Assembly: GCA_021234155.1 (NCBI GenBank)
Contig: JAJEKV010000100.1
Location: 286,116 to 350,115 of the forward strand
DNA length: 64,000 nucleotides
Direction: 5' to 3'
DNA from: Isoetes taiwanensis
Lineage: Eukaryota; Streptophyta; Lycopodiopsida; Isoetales; Isoetaceae
The position numbers and the translations under genes were made by a program. Shown here piece after piece: positions 1 through 10,209 of this stretch. The notes beneath the pieces were generated by a model. The model made no database searches. It saw only the letters and a program-made list of their open reading frames with translations, and was not told where the DNA came from. Numbering within the stretch: position 1 is the stretch's first letter; each line of letters starts with the position of its first letter.

Positions 1-660
1 CAAAATACCAAAATTATATTCTGGAATACTCTATTGCTATTCGAGTATAATAGAAGTGTATTCCGGAATACAGTTTTGTTTTTGCTCGAATCCAAAGTGT
101 ATTCCGGAATACACTTTTGCTGTACAAGTTTTTGACACTCAACAGTGATCTTGCAATTTTCCAGGTCTTTCGAGTTTTCAGCATTTTCAATGACCTTGCA
201 ATTTTTTTGTTTCAATTGATTTGAATGACCTCGCAATTTTGTTTGTTTTTTTATGTGGGGATACGGGAATATAGTTCTAATTAACGAAGGGATTAGCGAA
301 AGGAACAAATAAGATAACAACAACTAGATTTTTTAGCATTTTCAATTTATTTTGATGACCTTTCAATTTTTTTTGTTTTGTTTTATGTGGATACAGGGTC
401 GTGGTTTTAAATAATAAAGGGATTTTGATTTTTTTGTATTTAAAATCAGGGATACTGGATTTTGGTTACAAATCATAAGGGGAAATGTATTCCGGAATAC
501 ACTTTGTATTCCGGAATACGTTTTGGTATTTCTTTTTCTGGCTTTGTTGAAGGCGATCTTCATTTGCAGATCTCGGGCTACAATTTCAAAGTGGCAATGG
601 CCTTGGCATTCATGCTGGCTACAGGTTGAGCTATGGCGCTGGCCTTCAAAGTCTGTTTGT
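1..660. repeat. Subterminal repeat region, copy A (GTATTCCGGAATAC family)
   Basis: AT-rich non-coding sequence with repeated near-perfect palindromes of the form GTATTCCGGAATAC near 17, 60, 106, 487 and 509. The stretch is clearly related, block by block and in the same orientation, to about 22,050-22,740, including the lines around 'cagtgatcttgcaattttcc'. The second copy sits inside a terminal-inverted-repeat element (21,688-25,717), so this is probably the left subterminal part of a related element whose outer end lies before the window. No open frame here looks like a protein. Confidence 0.75.
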
Positions 661-1032
661 GCAGTTTAGGGTTTTTGTTCGATTTCGGCCTGTGTTGAAG
701 CATCTGGCGACTTGGTTGGAGCATCTGACGACTTCTAAGCTTCTGCTAGGTAATTTTCGCAGAGCTTTCTTTCCTAAATCCCTATCCCTGTGCGAAAATT
801 GGCTATGGTGGAGTCGAGAAGGTCCTCTCCTTCCTTTCTAAGGAAAATTTCTTTTTGTTTGCTCGACTTAAAAGAAAACATTAGGAAATCGGGGAAACAG
901 ACTCCACTCCCAGAAATTTCATTCATCCAGCCCCCTTTTGTGATATGTCATTCCAGATCCCTCATAGTGTGCTGCCTTCAACATTTAAAGTGAAGGCCTG
1001 TAAGCACTTTCAATTTATTTCCTTTTTCTAAG

Positions 1033-1417
1033 TGGATGCATATCTCGTTTGCACCGCATTCCATCAGCAGAAGTTTGGCATTTCTACTATGGAGATCCTT
1101 TGACAGTGTTTGAGATTGATAAAGCTGGAAACACCAAGCACATGATTTTAGGACTTGATTTAACTGCTGGACAGAAGCCACAATATGTTGTTCCACGGTT
1201 GGTTTGGTTTAGGGCATATCCAACTAAAGATATAGATATTAAAGATGGGATTTCTGTAAAGTTTGAACCAAGAGATCCTGAACATCATTACTCACTTGTT
1301 GGCTGCACTGTGGCACCAGCATTTCAGTTTGAGGATTTTGAGCTAGCCACTCGTATTGACCCTGTAAACAAGTATCCTCTAGCTAGCCCATTTATTGAGC
1401 TACTAACTGATCCATAG
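1033..1417 (+). CDS. Partial DUF985 / cupin_5 family protein (C-terminal exon)
   Basis: About 125 residues of the RmlC-like cupin family DUF985 (cupin_5), which are small beta-barrel proteins of mostly unknown function. Diagnostic segments are SRLHRIPSAEVWHFYYGDP near the start, then GQKPQYVVPR, YSLVGCTVAPAFQFEDFELA, and a normal end at a TAG. The reading frame enters from an AG acceptor around 1031, so this is a 3' exon. I find no convincing upstream exons for the N-terminal third, and the sequence just upstream is the repeat of copy A. I infer a gene fragment captured by a transposon; the exon itself has no stop or frameshift. A functional gene with distant 5' exons is possible but less likely. 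Confidence 0.8.
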
Positions 1418-1559
1418 AATGAACAAATTTGAGCTTCTTAAGTTGCTTTGACAAGCAGATTCAAAATGGCAAATAAAGTGGCTGCTATGAAAAATATTGA
1501 TTCCATTCCTGTCTTTATGTAGATCCAATTAGACACTGGCCTTGTGCTTGGCAAAATCT

Positions 1560-1880
1560 GATATACTATTTGCGGAAGCGTAAACATACATGTCAGTATA
1601 CAACATCATCACATAGCCACCTCGAAGGGTGGCTCATCCATATCTGCATAGACAAAGATTAGCACATCACATATGGGGATTCTACCCAAGGCTCCGACGC
1701 CAGGGAATGACTGACGGCTTGGGTCTCCAGAGTTCATTGCAGACAGAATTCATGGCAATGGATTTGGCTGGCATGAGAACATGGCTTAGGGTAGTCCACT
1801 CCATCTGCCCCTCCTGTGCACACTTTGCAGAGTAGGTTGAAAAGTGTTGGGACCTGACTGTAGCCCGCCGGATGCATAGA
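1560..1880 (+). mobile_element. Fragment of Ty3/Gypsy-type LTR
   Basis: This block matches about 52,015-52,345 inside the LTR at 51,835-53,258 in the same orientation: GGAAGCG..AAAC, 'cacctcgaagggtgg', 'gcagacagaattcatggcaa', 'gtagtccactccatc' and 'ctgaccgtagcc' occur in order in both. The LTR's 5' part and 3' part are absent here, so it is a broken LTR copy. It interrupts the cupin-bearing element downstream of the exon. Confidence 0.75.
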
Positions 1881-2160
1881 GGACTCAAACCCCCAATCCC
1901 ACCCAAGATACGTGACTGATTAGGTCATTAGATCACATGGCATTGCTTGCTTTCTCCTCTCCTAGCCAGTTCCGTTCGGGACCTGTATTGCATGCAGTTA
2001 GTTGTCTGCAGGATGCCAGTGTTGCTATGCTCTGGTATCCAGACAGAGTAATAAGGAAACAACGTCTTCGCTAGCGTGGGACAAGCTAAGGGTAGAATAG
2101 GACAATGCTTTCTCTTCCGGTTCGTTGCTAATGACGTTCTTAGTTTGGATAGTGGGGGAT
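1868..2160 (-). repeat. SINE-like tRNA-related dispersed repeat, copy 1
   Basis: The reverse complement of this stretch matches 12,570-12,650 plus 13,740-13,985 at roughly 85 percent by eye. On its sense strand it has a possible pol III A box (TGACCTAATC.G) and B box (GGGTTTGAGTCC here; GGGATTCGAGTCCC in copy 2) at tRNA-like spacing. The boxes lie near one end, so a tRNA-derived SINE is likely, though part of a larger retroelement is possible. No coding content. Confidence 0.5.
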
Positions 2161-2504
2161 GGTCGGAACGATACAGGAGGAGCGGCCTTCATATTCATTG
2201 GAGCCAGAGGCGCTAAAGCTGGTATGGTAAGCCTGAGAAGACAGACCTTGAGGTGGAGAGCCATATGCAAGAATCTGCCATGCACGGTTCGTAGGGCAGG
2301 GATCTCTCGACCGCTGCGGCAATGATAGGTGGATTTGGTAATCAGTCTGTCACGATGTGCGAGGTGGGATCCATCTCTTCAACTGATGCTGGGAAGCATG
2401 TACGTAGTGCGAGGCCAGGGAGAGCGGGGGGGAAAACATTGGTAGAATTGGGTTTGTGGAACCAAGCGGCAAGGCAATCGGAACCATTCAGATCCAGGGC
2501 AATG
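2161..2504. other. No recognised feature
   Basis: Non-coding by inspection. Small open frames run on both strands, but none shows a protein family or splice-bounded exon that I recognise. Confidence 0.4.
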
Positions 2505-2640
2505 GTGCGTGTAGGATGATGTGATATGATGTGTTATGTAGTGATTGTGGTGGCTGCGGGGTATGGTGGCTGTAATATGTGGTGATTGTGGGGCATGAGG
2601 GCTTGATGTGGTGAATGTGGTGCATGATGCCACATTACAT
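2505..2640. repeat. GT/GA-rich low-complexity repeat
   Basis: Imperfect repetition of GATGTGAT, TGGTG and GTGATTGTGG words on the + strand. Its complement resembles the CA-rich tract at 9,060-9,400. The two tracts flank the coding remnants of locus 1 and could be ends of that element, but I could not identify terminal inverted repeats. Confidence 0.5.
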
Positions 2641-2649
2641 AACACTTCA

Positions 2650-4548
2650 GCATTGCTTGTGTCTACAAATTGATGACCCTCTCAATTGTAAATCCTGCAG
2701 ATGCAACTATTTCAGAAGTTCAAGGAAGAACACCCCGACATAAACATTGGACTTATGATGTTCGAGAAATTGAAGCCATGGTGTAGTGAAGTTGAAGGAC
2801 TTCAATTCCTGCTGCTGTATTCGCCATGTAAGGATGCAAATGCTTGTTGATAGTTTCAATTTATTGAGAAGCAGGCATTCAAAGGACTGCAGCTGCACTT
2901 GCCAAGTGTGCAAGTCAGACTTGAATGGAAGATGCAGAGCACATGAAGAAAAAATCTCAAGCACAAGTGCATTGTCGACATGGATGCTCTGCCCATAACG
3001 CATGAGTGAATTCTTCAAGAAGGATTGTATTTTTGGCAAGTGCAATCAGTGATGGATAAGAATTTCTCCATTTGCCCAATTGAAAAGCCGAACATTGGCA
3101 GTTTGATCAAATGGAAATACATTGACTATGAATGGTATACACTCAAGGATGGTACATCCAAGAAGAAATTGAAATACCAGTACAAGGAAACACCAAGTAA
3201 GAATTTGATAAATGTTATGCTTGCTAAACTACCACAGTTCCCAATTCACAATTTCAGGTACAAATGGCAAGCTAAGCAATTTACGGATCTACTGGACGAT
3301 CTGCCACATGATTAGGTAGTTTCTGTTGTGGACTTTGCAGAGAACTTTGCATTTAAGGAGCATAATGAGGTGCAGTCCACGCGTTGGATCAATAATCAGA
3401 TCACTATTTTTTGTCCAAATTACTTATTGGATTAACAAATAAATAGGTCAGATTAAAAAGGAGACTCACTACTATGTGTCTGATGATAGAGAACATGAGA
3501 TATTATTTGTTCAACATTGTTTTATGAAACATCATGCCTACATGCAGCACAGAGAGCAAGCTTCTAGAATGCACGTTATTTTCTCTGATGAAGCAATCTC
3601 ACAATTTAAAGCAGCCAGGCCATTCTATTTTGTTGGAAGATACATTGCAGATACTCATATAGAGATGATGTAGAATTTCTTTGGTTCCAATCATGGAAAG
3701 GATACATGATGGTAAGGCTGTAGAGTTTAAAAGGTGGCTAAGTCTGCAAATCAAGCATGAAGGTATGAAGTTGGACAACACATAGGAGATAGTGAAAGTA
3801 GCTGCAGATAAATTCACTTATGGCTTGAAGGAGTAGCAAGAGGTAAGGGCAAGGGAAGATAAGGAGATATTTCTGGGAGGTGAAGGCTGAAGACATAGAT
3901 AGAAAGAAGAGCTAGGGAGCTGAGACCATACCAAATACCAGGCAACTCCACTCTGTCCATGGATTTAATAAGGGCTACTTCACGAAGCTGCATGTGAGAG
4001 AACTGTCTTGTTTCTGTTCTTATTGTACTGAGCTCTCTGGGCTGAATGCGAGAACAAGGCTTATGTCGACAAATGGGAGTTCATCATAGTTGAATTATCA
4101 ACTGCTGTCCATGCAGACAATGCAGAAGCACCCAAGTCCAATCGGCCTCTTTATTCTACGAATGCAAATGTTTTAGATGATGCAATCAGTATTGGAGATA
4201 ATTTTGCAGTGGCTGCACCTAAAGGTAATAAAGAGGGTGCCGAATTCTGGTTGCTTGTGTGCAAATTTGTGGTTGAAGAAAGTTTTCAAATTAATAATCA
4301 ATGGTACCTTGCTGATGAGAGTGTTATGGAAGGTATCTACTATCAGAAGGGTCCAAAATCAACTATAGGAAGAGTTGTGCAGAAATGATCCAAAGGGTTT
4401 AGTGTTCTTTACACAGATCCGTGCCATCAGAGTTCCATTAGAGCAAAGAAAATGTGCTAAGGGCAAGGGAAACACCTTCAGATTAGATCCTGCTGATGAG
4501 GCAAAAATACTTGATAACTTACTAGATATCTTGTCTGATGACTTGTAA
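2650..4548 (+). pseudogene. Unnamed transposase-like protein (SDG..QFK / HGKG family), locus 1
   Basis: Several coding blocks separated by frameshifts, stops and short introns. In order: GLMMFEKLKPW; FNSCCCIRH followed by C.C..C (about 2,795-2,935); NFSICPIEKPN; SVVDFAENFAFKEHNEVQS (about 3,320-3,380); a block with SDEAISQFKAARPFYFVGRY (about 3,580-3,645); NFFGSNHGKD (about 3,675); a Cys-rich block LSCFCSYC; and a C-terminal block with NQWYLADESVMEGIYYQKG (about 4,295-4,360), ending at a TAA at 4,546. The same blocks occur in the same order at 32.4-35.4 kb. The spaced acidic residues and the HGKG..DG block suggest a DDE-type nuclease, but I cannot assign a named superfamily. Similar unnamed proteins are known from many eukaryotes. 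It has several inactivating changes, so it is a pseudogene. Confidence 0.65.
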
Positions 4549-4627
4549 TTCCATTCTTTCTAAGTATACCAACTTTTCTAAGTATATTTCTCTAACTTCA
4601 TTTTAAGTGTGGTGTCGACATGGTACA

Positions 4628-5173
4628 TTAGGGTTTTTTTGAGATTAAAAAAGGGCCTTCAAAACATGACAACTAAGCCAAATGAAGATAAATGAACTGC
4701 CAATCAGAAATCAGAGCCTGACGGGTCCAGTCAGCAAAACTGTTATAACTAACTCACTGGATCACATTTTTTAGCATAACTATTGATAGAAAAGTCCAAA
4801 TGAGCTCTCGTTTAGTGCAATAGATAGATCTCATTGAGATCTTTCCAACCTTAGGTGCTTTGCACATATTTTAACCACTTATGATTGTCAAAACTCCAAA
4901 AAATATGGTTTTTACCATTTTTTACTATCTTACGGGGCTAAAAGATATGCAAACCACCAAGGTTGGAAAGATCTCAATGAGATCTATCTATTGCACCAAA
5001 CGAGAGCTCATTTGGACTTTTCTATCAACACTTATGCTAGAAAATGTGATCCATTGAGTTAGTTATAACTGTTTTGCTGACTGGATTACCAGTTCTGTTT
5101 TCTGATTGGTAGTTCATATAGCTTAGTCAGCAGTTCTTAGAAGGCCCTTTTATGATCTCAAAAAATCCCTAAT
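4628..5173. mobile_element. Foldback MITE, about 546 bp
   Basis: The two halves are long imperfect inverted repeats. The outer ends read TTAGGGTTTTTTTGAGAT and, on the opposite strand, TTAGGGATTTTTTGAGAT. Inner matches include GGGCCTTC, CCAATCAGAAA, AACTGTTATAACTAACTCA and TCTCAATGAGATCTATCTAT. There is a short central loop near 4,880-4,930 and no coding capacity. Target duplication is unclear; a TA duplication is possible because the ends are TTA/TAA. It lies just downstream of the locus 1 transposase-like stop codon. Confidence 0.85.
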
Positions 5174-5295
5174 GGATGTGATGGCAATATAGTATATCTT
5201 GTGATGCAAATTGTGTTGTCTTTTGTATACCATGCGGTGCCAACATGGTGCATGTTATGCCAATATGATATATGTGATGGCAACATGTGCAAACA

Positions 5296-5616
5296 GGGCA
5301 TAAGCATGCTACACCCTATCAAAAAAAGTACCATTTAGGAACCATAAAACTACCTAAAAAAGTACCTAACACTGGGTACTGGGTACTTTTATAACATCTC
5401 AATAACTACAAATGTTAAATTGAATGTATTCATTTTGGCCTCCAATGGTATTGTCTCTATCTTAACCTTGAACATTAATATGCTTTTGACATTTTATATT
5501 GAACTTTTGAATTAGTTTTGACCAAAAGAATAAGAAAATAGTACCCAATCCAAAAGTACCTAGTGCAGGTACTTTGGCAGGTTCCAAAAATGGCAGGGAG
5601 TAGCATGCATATGCCC
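5296..5616. mobile_element. Small foldback MITE, about 320 bp
   Basis: Terminal inverted repeats GGGCATAAGCATGCTACACC at the left and GGGCATATGCATGCTACTCC read from the right. Inner inverted matches involve AAAGTACC, GGAACC and GGGTACT words. It has no coding capacity. A short AACA on each side may be a target duplication, but is too short to be sure. It is distinct in sequence from the neighbouring MITE. Confidence 0.75.
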
Positions 5617-5654
5617 AACAGTCAATTCTAAGTGTATTTTCCTCCTCGCTAATT

Positions 5655-5930
5655 TTGAGAAGTCCAGAGTTCATTACCAGAAGTTTAATTAGATCTGGTG
5701 CTAATCTTAAGTTAGTCCAGAGTTCTATCTTGAGTTCAATACCCTCTATTCAAGAAGTTTAGTTCAAGTTTAGTTAGATCTGGTGCTGATCTTAAGTTAG
5801 TCCAGAGTTCTATCTTGAATTCATTATCCTCTATTCAAGAAGTTTACTTTAAGTTTAGTTAGATCTGGTGATGATCTTAAATTAGTCTAGAGTTCTACCT
5901 TGAGTTCATTATCCTCTGTTGTAACTTCCT
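5655..5930. repeat. Tandem repeat, units of about 53-85 bp
   Basis: Four successive starts of AGTCYAGAGTTC near 5,661, 5,714, 5,799 and 5,884, each followed by related sequence containing AAGTTTA, TTAGATCTGGTG and ATCTTAA. Non-coding. Confidence 0.75.
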
Positions 5931-6299
5931 TCCTTTGACACTTTAATGTTGCAACTCGAATGTTGTTAACTAGGAGATTTGAACTCCATCAGATCATACA
6001 CATCTAGTTATCAGGTAGTGAATGTGTTATACTTTCATTACGATAAAATTATTTGCATTACAATTATGTATAATTTTACAGTTAGGACTTCAGTCCTATA
6101 GTATATGGTGTGTTATAAGGTTCATCCTGCCATCTCATTGCCACTGGTAGTCAATACCAGAACTTTAGTCAAGAATTCAGTAATTATGGACAGCTCAGAA
6201 TCAGAAATATCAATTGCTTGCATCACAAATGGAAGGATCAGCATGTTTTGTTAAAGTTTGAGTGCAATAATACTGATATAACTTACTTGTTCTGCCATT

Positions 6300-7141
6300 G
6301 TGTAGTCCTCCCAAAAACTTGCTTATAAAACAACAGATCGCTGCCGTACGAGTATCCATCTACCTGTATTGGCCTTCTATAGAATTTTTTTTACTTCCAA
6401 TTGGTTGTCAACCTTTAGGTGTTTTTGTAGATTCTTCATAAACCTACAGAGGCAAACCAACATCCTTTAGCATGCAAAAAATAATATGTTGGGCAAGTAT
6501 TAAGACACAACTACAAACCTTTGCACCGGCTCTATCCCTGCAAAGAGGCTCATGCTGTCAAAACAGTAGATGCCTGGTTCACATATTTCAGATCTTGCCC
6601 CAACACCAACAATGAGATACATAGTCCAGTGCTAACCATGACATGCAGAAATGAACAGGTATTCACATATTTCAAAATCTATATCCCATATGAATCCCCT
6701 TATTTTGGTACTTCTTCTGTTCAAAACCGAGTAGAAGAGTGGATCGAAGAAGTAACATAGAGTGGACACCTCATGTGCCTCCATAAATTGATTCATGCAC
6801 CTGCAATTATATGCAAGTCAATGGACTCAAATGAAGAGAAATTAGCACTTGAGGACCTACCCTATGTAAAGATCGATCAGCTGGTCATTGTACCAAGAAC
6901 CAGCTTTGTCTATAATGCTTGTTTCTGATGTTCCAATGGTAACAGATTTTCTGCTACCATCAAATACATCCAAAGGAAGCTTTACCAGTGATGATAATCC
7001 GCTCGGTGCCATCTTCTTGGATCTGTAGGCAAAAGCAAACATGTATTCACAAACATCATCCATAGCACAAGAACTTGAAGACAACAGTATTAAAAAGTCA
7101 AAACTTAACAACAAAGCTTTATTCATTGAAATCAATGTCAC
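6300..7141 (-). pseudogene. Ulp1-type (C48) cysteine protease remnant, locus 1
   Basis: Exon pieces read on the minus strand. 7,141-6,860 ends with SWYNDQLIDLYI, the start of a Ulp1/SENP catalytic domain. About 6,780-6,520 contains EYLFISACHG, a stop codon, then HWTMYLIVGVGA and GIYCFDSM, which correspond to the catalytic His-Trp and Asp blocks. About 6,440-6,310 contains RPIQVDGYSYGSDLLFY, where the expected catalytic Cys of the DG.SCG block is Tyr. Ulp1 enzymes remove SUMO-like modifiers; related sequences are often carried by plant DNA transposons. The in-frame stop and Cys-to-Tyr change indicate an inactive copy. It follows the FCP1-like exons on the same strand. Confidence 0.7.
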
Positions 7142-7159
7142 ATAATCGTGTTTTGGTCA

Positions 7160-7640
7160 CTTTTTTTTCTTGTATCTATCCAAGCTTTAAAGCTTTTTGA
7201 GGTATTTGTATGTCGTACACATTTATACATTGGGTTACTTTCAACATAGCTAGGAACACTGTTCCCCTTAAGTAGCCCCGTCAGCCAATCCTTTAATGTA
7301 GTATTCAACATTTGACCATTAATTGTACTTGGATCGAAGGTGTTCCTTCAAGAAAATGGGCTTATTCTTGGTCGACAATCCTGTATCCATGCATTCATCT
7401 TGGTTCCATACAAATAGAAACTTTGAAGCAAATTCTGATGTGCCATGGCTGCAAATTAAATGATGTTCTGTGATGACATGCTAGACCATAATGCAACTAC
7501 GAAGTTATCGAGGCACCAAGACATAAACTCTCTAAAGCCCGACCTTAAAATGATAGTCTTCTGCTTGTTTAGTTGTCGCAAGACAACATCAGGTTCCTTG
7601 GCTAATGATATAACCTACAAACAACACCGTTGAAGTAAAA
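7160..7640 (-). pseudogene. FCP1/NIF-type HAD phosphatase remnant, locus 1
   Basis: Minus-strand coding blocks in three frames: ILRSGFREFMSWCLDNF then VVALWSSMSSQN (about 7,575-7,465); FLFVWNQDECMDTGLSTKN then KPIFLKE (about 7,425-7,345); and TTLKDWLTGLLKGN then VPSYVESNP (about 7,290-7,230). The order WSS, then F.W.Q..C..TG...KP.FLK, then L..WL.GL....V..YVE.NP matches plant FCP1-homology (NLI-interacting factor) phosphatases, HAD enzymes related to the RNA polymerase II CTD phosphatase. The N-terminal DLN/DLD motif is not seen. Frameshifts and a stop make it a pseudogene. A homologue lies in locus 2 (36.3-42.3 kb). Confidence 0.75.
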
Positions 7641-7739
7641 AATAATGAGAAATTCTGTTGACCTTGTATTCCTCCTAACGAGAGGTGGAGGCACAGGGCT
7701 CGGATTCAGGAACTTGCACTTTTAAAGCAGTGATTACAG

Positions 7740-10170
7740 AGAAAGACTTCCCTGCATAAATATAATAGTTGAAAACTTTCAAATATTGAAACAGTTACAG
7801 AAATTGACTGTCTGCACTCACAAACACCAACCTGATGCTTTCTGCTCTATGATTTCATCATCTTTGTTCTTTTCCTTCCTATCTTCTCGCACCTTTTCAT
7901 TCACTGCATGATCTTCAAATTCTACAACCATTGTGTTACTCTTGGCAGCAACTGCATTTGCTTGAAAACACCCAATATTACTTGACCAAAAAAATGTGAC
8001 GACAAGATTTATAAGCTAGTATTCTTACCTGCCACTAAGAGTCCTAATCTGGTTCATTATTCTCTCTCATATTGCAGCATTCTACTGGTAGAGCTATATG
8101 AAACATATATATAAATTAGACATCATTGCCAAACAATATTAATCATGGATCAAAACAGTACCACATTTAGATATATGTCATAAGTTGTTGTCTTCTCCTT
8201 CACATCTGTTTCTGTTGCCTCTGAGTCAACTGCAAATTCAACAGTCATCAAACTAGTGCGTAAGTAAAATAACAAAGTTGTAACTTGATTGTTTTACCCC
8301 TGGATTGTTCTTCCTTTTCTGCTGCTGTCACATACTTGCATACTTCTTCATAGTTTTTTTCATGTTCTTGTGCAAACTCGTTGCTACCAAAAGCATGCAA
8401 CCATGCATCATGTGTTGCCATCTGCAATAACAACACATTCTTATATGCCTGCAATAGCACATGAATAACTGTGTAATTCCAGAATTGAAAGGATGATTAC
8501 CTCAAATGATAGCTCAAACATAGGATATGATACTGGTGGCTGCACTCAACTAACACAATAGGCAAAGGTCACCCCTGCCACTGAAAGGACTGTCCACAAT
8601 AGGGACAGCCTATGTTTCCTTCTACTTCAGTTGTTAGTGTTTAAGGGGTAGTGCTGGATCAAAAGGAGAATGACTTTCATCCCCCTCTATGCACAGCTGA
8701 AATTTCTGAAATCTGGGCTCTAGCTTAGATATGTTCTCAATGGCTAGCTTTGTTTCAAAGGCTACATCATCCATCTCCTTCTTCAAAGATCTAGATTTGT
8801 TCATTAAGATCCTTCTCCCTCGACCTGTTAATGTACATGATACCTGCTTCTTCATGACATCTTCATTTTCCTTGATTTCAAGCTTGATCCTTCCCTTTTT
8901 TAGTTCAAGAAATTCAATTTGCCTTTCGAGTTTTCGCTGATTCTCTTTTCTATACTGAAGTTTGGCTTTAGCAGCCGTTAAAGCCTGTTATGTAGACTGA
9001 TGCCATGTATTTAATAAGTTGTGAAAATCTGCAATCAGGGAGACAAGTGTTAGTGAGTTGTATCATAACAGAATTCGATATACATCACATTTGCCATCAT
9101 AAAACAACACCACATATCAGCACACAACACAACACAACACCACACCACACATCATATTTGCCATCATATTTTTCATCATACCAATCTTGCTAACAACACA
9201 CCATATTTGACATCATACTTGCCCGCCATCCTATCTGCCTCGTAAAACAACTCATCATATTTGACATCATAAATTGCCACCAAACTTGTGATGCTATATA
9301 ACATCATATTTACCTTCACATAACACAAACGTGTCAATCCATCACATTAGTTTGTAATATATTCTAACTACATTAGACCAACACATAGACTATGATGCAT
9401 CTTCATACCACGCGTTCTCATTGCTGCGTCTCTCAACACTATGATAAGAAGAATCATCTCACAATATTTACACTATGCATCATCACATCTTACCAACCAC
9501 ATACCACCTAAAATGTTAAAACTACTATTGGCTATTGCATAAGATGCTAACTCCCATTTTGTCACAAAACCACATGACACACACATACATTAACATAGCA
9601 CATGACACCAAATACAGAACACGCTTACTCTTGTTTAATCAACCTAGTAACCTGATTTAGAAGCAATTTCACTTTCTTCTACTTGTTTTGAAATACCTAA
9701 TTCAGTAGAAATCTTTGCTTTTTTTCTACACATTGGCTTCACATCACTCTGCCTTTCTGTTCTGTTTGTCATGTCCATAACATGGGCCCTGGAACAATTA
9801 CTTTGAATATTTCTTGTAGGTGTTGGGGTAGCTCTACATCCTCCTCCACTTTCATTTTCACTTGCATCTTCAGCAGGTGGTGATGATCCTAGCTGCTTGA
9901 ACAATTAGCTTTGTTTCCTGCTTCTGTTTGTCGCAAGGCTTTTTGTGCTTTTCCATCTCATGCTGCTCCCAAAAACTCAACCAATTAACTTGATCCTATT
10001 TTTTATGTAAATAGCATGCTGTCACAAAAGTTAGAGGTACCATGCCTCCCCAAGCATGTGACTTCCAAGTAATCTGTCCAGTAATCTGTTTGTTCAATAT
10101 GACTACCTTTCGGTATTGGTCCAGGTAGCAGTTCTTTAATCTGGAAAGAAATTATTCAAAGACCTTAAAA
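7740..10170 (-). pseudogene. Coiled-coil/charged protein exons upstream of FCP1-Ulp1, locus 1
   Basis: Minus-strand exon candidates in 5' to 3' order. About 10,140-10,030: IKELLPGPIPKGSHIEQTDY, after a TTTCCAG acceptor. 9,904-9,644: Ser/Asn-rich with MCRKKAK. About 9,000-8,634: a strongly charged alpha-helical stretch with KAKLQYRKENQRKLERQIEF, ending at FDPALPLKH and a stop. 8,460-8,248: EHEKNYEEVCKYV. About 7,990-7,850: acidic/basic VVEFEDHAVNEKVREDRKE. No enzyme family is recognised. The layout (basic N-terminus, coiled coil, acidic linker, then protease and phosphatase modules) parallels 46.4-43.7 kb. Exon joins are not certain, and more than one gene may be present. Confidence 0.45.
9060..9400. 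repeat. CA-rich low-complexity repeat (CATCATATTTGCC, CACAACACAACAC)
   Basis: Imperfect repetition of CATCATATTTGCCATCATA, ACAACACAACAC and CACATCATATTT words; probably intronic to the minus-strand exons around it. Confidence 0.7.
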
Positions 10171-10209
10171 CACTGACATTAAGATTAAATTACAATACCT
10201 TAAAATCAG

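Noticed and set aside
7160-7640. Interpretation as a host phosphatase gene with normal exons
   Set aside because: Three frames are needed within 400 bp and stops occur inside the blocks, so it is decayed.
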